This document shows positions 7,055-9,910 of a stretch of DNA of 9,910 nt, piece after piece (position 1 is the stretch's first letter; each line of letters starts with the position of its first letter). A program made the position numbers and the translations under genes. Under the pieces are notes generated by a model, which ran no database searches, was not told the DNA's origin, and saw nothing but the letters and a program-made list of their open reading frames with translations. Source of the DNA: Saprospiraceae bacterium (lineage in GTDB: Bacteria > Bacteroidota > Bacteroidia > Chitinophagales > Saprospiraceae). The stretch lies in NCBI GenBank assembly GCA_020852155.1, contig JADZBJ010000431.1, forward strand, positions 1 to 9,910, in the 5' to 3' direction.

Positions 7055-9352
7055 ATGCGCCTTTTCTCCTTTTTTTCGCTGCTCCTATTTTTCTTGTCTT
7101 ATTCGCTGTTTTGTCAGTCGAATGACAACTTGAATATCATTCCCAAGCCTGTTGCCACTCAAATCAACGAGGGCAATTTCACCCTGAACACCCAATGTGA
7201 GGTATGGTTTCCGGCGGATGAAGACAAGTGGTCTATCGCAGCCGAATACCTCGGCAACTGGGTTAAACAGACCACCGGGCATCAGCCCAGGCTTCAGCCT
7301 TTTAAACAAAAATTTACCTCGACACGCATCAATGTCTTATACATCGTGTATGACCCGAGCGTGACCATGCCGGAAGGTTATGTGCTGGAAGTGCGCCCCA
7401 AGGCTGTGGTCATTACGGCCTCAACGCCGCTCGGCGCTTTCTATGGCGTTCAGACTTTGCGGCAATTATTTCCGGTCAAGGCAGGCCCCGACGGATGGCA
7501 GGCGCCCTGCTGCCGCATTGAAGATTATCCGCGCTTTTCCTATCGGGGTATGCACCTTGATGTCGCGAGGCATTTCTTCCCGGTCAGTTTTGTGAAAAAA
7601 TACATTGACCTGCTGGCCTTTCACAAGATCAACACCTTTCACTGGCACCTCACCGACGATCAGGGCTGGCGCATTCAGATCAATAAGTATCCCAAACTGC
7701 AACAAAATGCTGCCTACCGAAAAGAAACGCTCATTGGGCACTATTCCGACTCCCCACAACGATTCGACGGCAAACGTTACGGCGGATTTTATACTCAACA
7801 GGAAATAAAGGAAGTGGTCGAATATGCGCAAAAACGCTTCGTAACCATTGTTCCCGAAATTGAAATGCCCGGACACGCACTGGCTGCGCTTTCCGCTTAT
7901 CCCGAACTGGGTTGCACCGGCGGGCCTTACGAAGCGGCAACCCTTTGGGGCGTTTTTGATGATGTTTTCTGCGCCGGAAATGACCAGACTTTTCAGTTTA
8001 TGGAAAATGTGTTGAAGGAAGTCTGTGGCTTGTTTCCTGGTCAGTATATCCACGTAGGCGGCGACGAATGCCCTAAAACGCGCTGGAAAACCTGCCCGAA
8101 ATGCCAGAAACGAATGCAAACCGAAGGCTTAAAAGACGAGCACGAATTGCAGAGTTATTTTATTCAACGTGCCGGAAAAATATTGGAGAAGTACAACAAA
8201 CGCCTCATCGGCTGGGATGAAATTCTGGAAGGCGGACTGGCGCCCAACGCCACCGTGATGAGCTGGCGTGGCACAGAAGGCGGTATTGCTGCTGCCCGAA
8301 GCAACCATGATGCCATCATGACGCCGGGTTCGCATTGTTACTTCGATTATTATCAGGGCGACCCGAATACAGAACCACTGGCCATATCCGGTTACACAAC
8401 GCTCGAAAAAGTATATTCTGTCGAACCCGTGCCGGAAGAACTTTCACCAGAAGAATCAAAGCACATCATCGGCGCGCAGGCCAACCTCTGGGCAGAATAC
8501 ATCCCCACACCTGAAAAGGCCGAGTACATGGCCTACCCGCGTGTGTGTGCGCTGTCGGAGGTCGTCTGGTCGCCAAAAGCGGATAGAAACTGGCCCGATT
8601 TTTCAAAACGCATTCAGGCGCATTTCCCCCGGCTTGACGCATTGGGCGTCAACTACTCCAAAAGTTTTTACAGCGTGGTTTGTTCATTTGCTGAAGGGAA
8701 GGTGAAAATGGAAACAGCCGCGCCTGACGTTGAGATTCGTTACACCCTGGATGGCAAAACACCTACCCTCAAATCATCTAAATATACGCAGCCCGTGGCC
8801 CTTGAAAAATCGGCTACCGTACAGGCATTGTGCTTCAAAGACGGCCGGGCTCTGGGCGCTCCGGCCAAGGTATCGTACTCATTGCACAAAGCCAGTGGCA
8901 AACCATATACCCTGACCAAACAGCCCAAGCAATACACTGGCGGCGAAACCTACGCACTGACCAACGGCGTCAGCGGCGGACTCAAAACCTGGAACAACTG
9001 GGTAGGATTAGTCAATAACGACCTGGATCCGGTGATTGATTTTGGTAAAACGACTAATTTCAATCGCGTAACCACGCATTTTGTGAATTCAAAAATTGCC
9101 TGGATTCATCCGCCCCGCTCGGTGTCCATCTTTGCATCAGACGACGGAAAACGCTTTAAACTGCTGAGCATCAAAGTCATCAATGTTGACGAACTGAGTG
9201 GCAATACCATCGAAACCGTTAAATTTGATGTGCCGGGAGCGCGTGGCCGTTACCTGAAAATGATCGTGGAAACCACTGGCGTCATTCCCGAAGGTTTCCC
9301 CGGCGCTGGCAATGGCGCGTGGTTGTTTCTGGATGAGATTGAGGTGGAGTGA
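7055..9352 (+). CDS. Secreted GH20 beta-N-acetylhexosaminidase with C-terminal accessory domains
   Basis: A complete 765-residue protein. An N-terminal signal (MRLFSFFSLLLFFLSYSLFC) directs export. Cys20 follows Phe, a poor lipobox, so a soluble periplasmic or secreted form is more likely than a lipoprotein. Residues about 26-155 form the GH20 N-terminal alpha/beta domain (IIPKPVATQI, GVQTLRQLFP). The (beta/alpha)8 catalytic domain runs about 160-505: YRGMHLDVARHF, INTFHWHLTDDQGWRIQI (192-209), IVPEIEMPGHA and HVGGDE (333-338). Asp337-Glu338 is the catalytic pair of the substrate-assisted mechanism. Residues about 545-610 match the Fn3-associated/chitobiase C-terminal module (IRYTLDGKTPT). 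Residues about 625-765 look like an F5/8 type C (CBM32-like) carbohydrate-binding domain. By family it removes terminal beta-linked GlcNAc or GalNAc from chitooligosaccharides, glycoproteins or cell-wall material. It is monocistronic as far as visible. The name nagZ does not apply, since that is GH3. Confidence 0.96.
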   Translation: MRLFSFFSLLLFFLSYSLFCQSNDNLNIIPKPVATQINEGNFTLNTQCEVWFPADEDKWSIAAEYLGNWVKQTTGHQPRLQPFKQKFTSTRINVLYIVYDPSVTMPEGYVLEVRPKAVVITASTPLGAFYGVQTLRQLFPVKAGPDGWQAPCCRIEDYPRFSYRGMHLDVARHFFPVSFVKKYIDLLAFHKINTFHWHLTDDQGWRIQINKYPKLQQNAAYRKETLIGHYSDSPQRFDGKRYGGFYTQQEIKEVVEYAQKRFVTIVPEIEMPGHALAALSAYPELGCTGGPYEAATLWGVFDDVFCAGNDQTFQFMENVLKEVCGLFPGQYIHVGGDECPKTRWKTCPKCQKRMQTEGLKDEHELQSYFIQRAGKILEKYNKRLIGWDEILEGGLAPNATVMSWRGTEGGIAAARSNHDAIMTPGSHCYFDYYQGDPNTEPLAISGYTTLEKVYSVEPVPEELSPEESKHIIGAQANLWAEYIPTPEKAEYMAYPRVCALSEVVWSPKADRNWPDFSKRIQAHFPRLDALGVNYSKSFYSVVCSFAEGKVKMETAAPDVEIRYTLDGKTPTLKSSKYTQPVALEKSATVQALCFKDGRALGAPAKVSYSLHKASGKPYTLTKQPKQYTGGETYALTNGVSGGLKTWNNWVGLVNNDLDPVIDFGKTTNFNRVTTHFVNSKIAWIHPPRSVSIFASDDGKRFKLLSIKVINVDELSGNTIETVKFDVPGARGRYLKMIVETTGVIPEGFPGAGNGAWLFLDEIEVE

Positions 9353-9412
9353 GGGGGGATTACTCGTTGATCTTAGTTTCGAGGAGGTTAATACGTTTCA
9401 TTTCTATGGTTC

Positions 9413-9420
9413 AAAAAATG
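9413..9420. repeat. Left 8-bp direct repeat (AAAAAATG) flanking the palindromic element
   Basis: AAAAAATG directly abuts the left end of the 177-bp element and recurs at 9598-9605 directly after the right end. This is what a target-site duplication would look like. With the preceding C, nine bases read the same, but the right-hand C is the last base of the element. The motif is A-rich and a 7-base version (AAAAATG) also occurs inside the element at 9462-9468, so chance is possible. Confidence 0.6.
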
Positions 9421-9479
9421 GTAGAAACTTAGCCCCAGCGGGGCGTAACGTCGGTAGCCTGAAAAATGTAAAAAATACC

Positions 9480-9538
9480 GAGGTGCGTAGCACCGTAACG
9501 TCGTTACGCGTAACCGACGTTACGGTGCTACGCACCTC
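9480..9538. repeat. Inner perfect 24-bp inverted repeat of the nested element
   Basis: The arm 9480-9503 (GAGGTGCGTAGCACC followed by GTAACGTCG) is perfectly complementary to 9515-9538. The 11-base loop contains the 10-bp palindrome TTACGCGTAA (9504-9513). The right arm is followed by ATAATATTTC, not a clean T-run, so it is not a canonical intrinsic terminator, but it may still stop transcription leaving the GH20 gene. Confidence 0.9.
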
Positions 9539-9573
9539 ATAATATTTCTGCGATCATGTTCTACCGACGTTAC

Positions 9574-9595
9574 GCCCCGCTGGGGCTAAGTTTTT
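9574..9595 (+). terminator. Possible weak terminator in the right outer arm
   Basis: GCCCC (9574-9578) and GGGGC (9582-9586) form a compact 5-bp GC hairpin with loop GCT, followed by TAAG and TTTTT (9591-9595). It is short for an intrinsic terminator and the T-run begins four bases after the stem. Within a folded RNA the arm would compete with the much longer 37-base pairing. It is the only terminator-like signal after the GH20 gene. Confidence 0.3.
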
Positions 9596-9597
9596 AC

Positions 9598-9605
9598 AAA
9601 AAATG
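9598..9605. repeat. Right 8-bp direct repeat (AAAAAATG) flanking the palindromic element
   Basis: This is the partner of the repeat at 9413-9420 and directly follows the last base of the right outer arm. Removing the element and one copy would restore an uninterrupted A-rich leader 11 bases before the next start at 9617. Confidence 0.6.
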
Positions 9606-9616
9606 TAAACTAACAC

Positions 9617-9910
9617 ATGAACACCTTTCAGGCAGCATGTAATTATCAACTGGATCCATCATTGAACAGTATCCTCGGGATGCGGTTGAGTGTTATTAGT
9701 TCAAATCAGTGCCATGTGGCGCTTCTCGATCCTATTGAGTTAAATTGCTACGGCGAATTTCACTTGATTGCATTTAATGAAAACACAGGCTTAAAAACAC
9801 GAGTTATGCTGGTTTCCAAAGGTCACGAAAGCCTTGCTGGTGATCTTTACGGCATGGAAGTGTCTGGTGTTTTGTCAGGCAGACAGGCTGACAATCCTTC
9901 ACTCAGCACA
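9617..9910 (+). CDS. Unrecognised protein, N-terminal 98 residues only (runs off window)
   Basis: The frame from ATG 9617 stays open for 98 codons to the window end. I do not recognise the family. It begins MNTFQAACNYQLDPSLNSIL and has no signal peptide or membrane segment. It contains three early cysteines (8, 33, 45) and alternating hydrophobic residues suggesting beta-strands (HVALLDPIELNCYGEFHLIAF and TRVMLVSKG). The stretch reads like a cytoplasmic or beta-rich domain. Codon use looks like ordinary coding DNA and no other frame competes, but without the rest this remains a probable gene. Its start is only 19 bases after the right end of the palindromic element, so the element may provide or disrupt its promoter; TAAGTTTT at 9587-9594 resembles a -7 box but has no TTG at the right distance. 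No Shine-Dalgarno sequence is visible. Confidence 0.6.
   Translation, partial: MNTFQAACNYQLDPSLNSILGMRLSVISSNQCHVALLDPIELNCYGEFHLIAFNENTGLKTRVMLVSKGHESLAGDLYGMEVSGVLSGRQADNPSLST

Larger units (their letters stand above)
9421..9597. mobile_element. 177-bp nested palindromic element, REP/MITE-like, non-coding
   Basis: The outer arms 9421-9457 and 9561-9597 are inverted repeats matching at 36 of 37 positions. The only mismatch is the fourth base from each end. Inside them, separated by two unrelated 22-base segments of equal length, is a perfect 24-bp inverted repeat (9480-9503 and 9515-9538). Both palindromes share the same centre at 9509, where TTACGCGTAA forms the apical loop. Each of the four arms contains a 5-bp-stem/3-base-loop mini-hairpin next to GTAACGTCG. 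No ORF of known type is inside, so the element would depend on a transposase elsewhere. It sits 68 bases after the GH20 stop and 19 bases before the next start. That it is mobile is inferred from the inverted ends and flanking direct repeats; a bidirectional terminator or a REP cluster are alternatives. Confidence 0.65.

Noticed and set aside
7055..7117. GH20 N-terminus as a lipoprotein signal with Cys20.
   Set aside because: The residues before the Cys are S-L-F; a large Phe at -1 does not fit the lipobox, so ordinary secretion is favoured.
7466..8119. Long 217-codon minus-strand frame inside the GH20 gene.
   Set aside because: It is antisense to the conserved catalytic domain, whose codon pattern explains the open frame.
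9312..9542. 76-codon plus-strand frame overlapping the GH20 end and the palindromic element.
   Set aside because: It is out of frame with GH20 and much of it is translated palindrome, so it is an artefact of the repeat.
1..9910. CRISPR arrays, tRNA/rRNA genes, phage or integrase genes, toxin-antitoxin pairs and defence genes.
   Set aside because: None seen on either strand; the only repeats of note are those reported near 4321-4495 and 9413-9605.

Overview
The window most likely comes from a member of the phylum Bacteroidota. Evidence: a SusC/SusD-type outer-membrane glycan uptake pair, a secreted GH20 hexosaminidase with Bacteroidota-style accessory domains, no purine-rich Shine-Dalgarno sequences before the starts, and intergenic sequences resembling the Bacteroidota -33 TTG / -7 TAnnTTTG promoter. 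A Saprospiria-like lineage is a guess; only the phylum is well supported.

Left part (1-4162, minus strand): a susC-like TonB-dependent transporter is followed after 25 bases by a susD-like surface lipoprotein that runs off the left edge. A 465-base control region (4163-4627) separates susC from a divergent LacI-family regulator (4628-5641, plus strand). This region holds four CGTTT motifs 22, 11 and 10 bases apart (helically phased), candidate promoters in both directions, and a perfect 12-bp inverted repeat in the regulator leader. The arrangement suggests local control of the transporter pair by the regulator. The transported sugar cannot be told from the sequence.

Middle (5819-6793, plus strand): a stand-alone prohibitin/SPFH membrane protein ends in a textbook intrinsic terminator. 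A 324-base spacer without a credible gene follows.

Right part (7055-9910, plus strand): a 765-aa secreted GH20 beta-N-acetylhexosaminidase, then a striking 177-bp element (9421-9597), then the first 98 codons of an unrecognised gene. The element is two concentric palindromes: outer arms match at 36 of 37 positions and inner arms at 24 of 24. It consists of four copies (two direct, two inverted) of one module: a 5-bp-stem/3-nt-loop mini-hairpin plus the tail GTAACGTCG. Stem sequences differ between outer and inner modules while pairing is kept. An 8-bp direct repeat (AAAAAATG) abuts both ends. This looks like a non-autonomous mobile or REP/MITE-type element placed just upstream of the last gene, and it is the most interesting structure here. 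The genes themselves belong to known families, and I see no clearly new multi-gene system.
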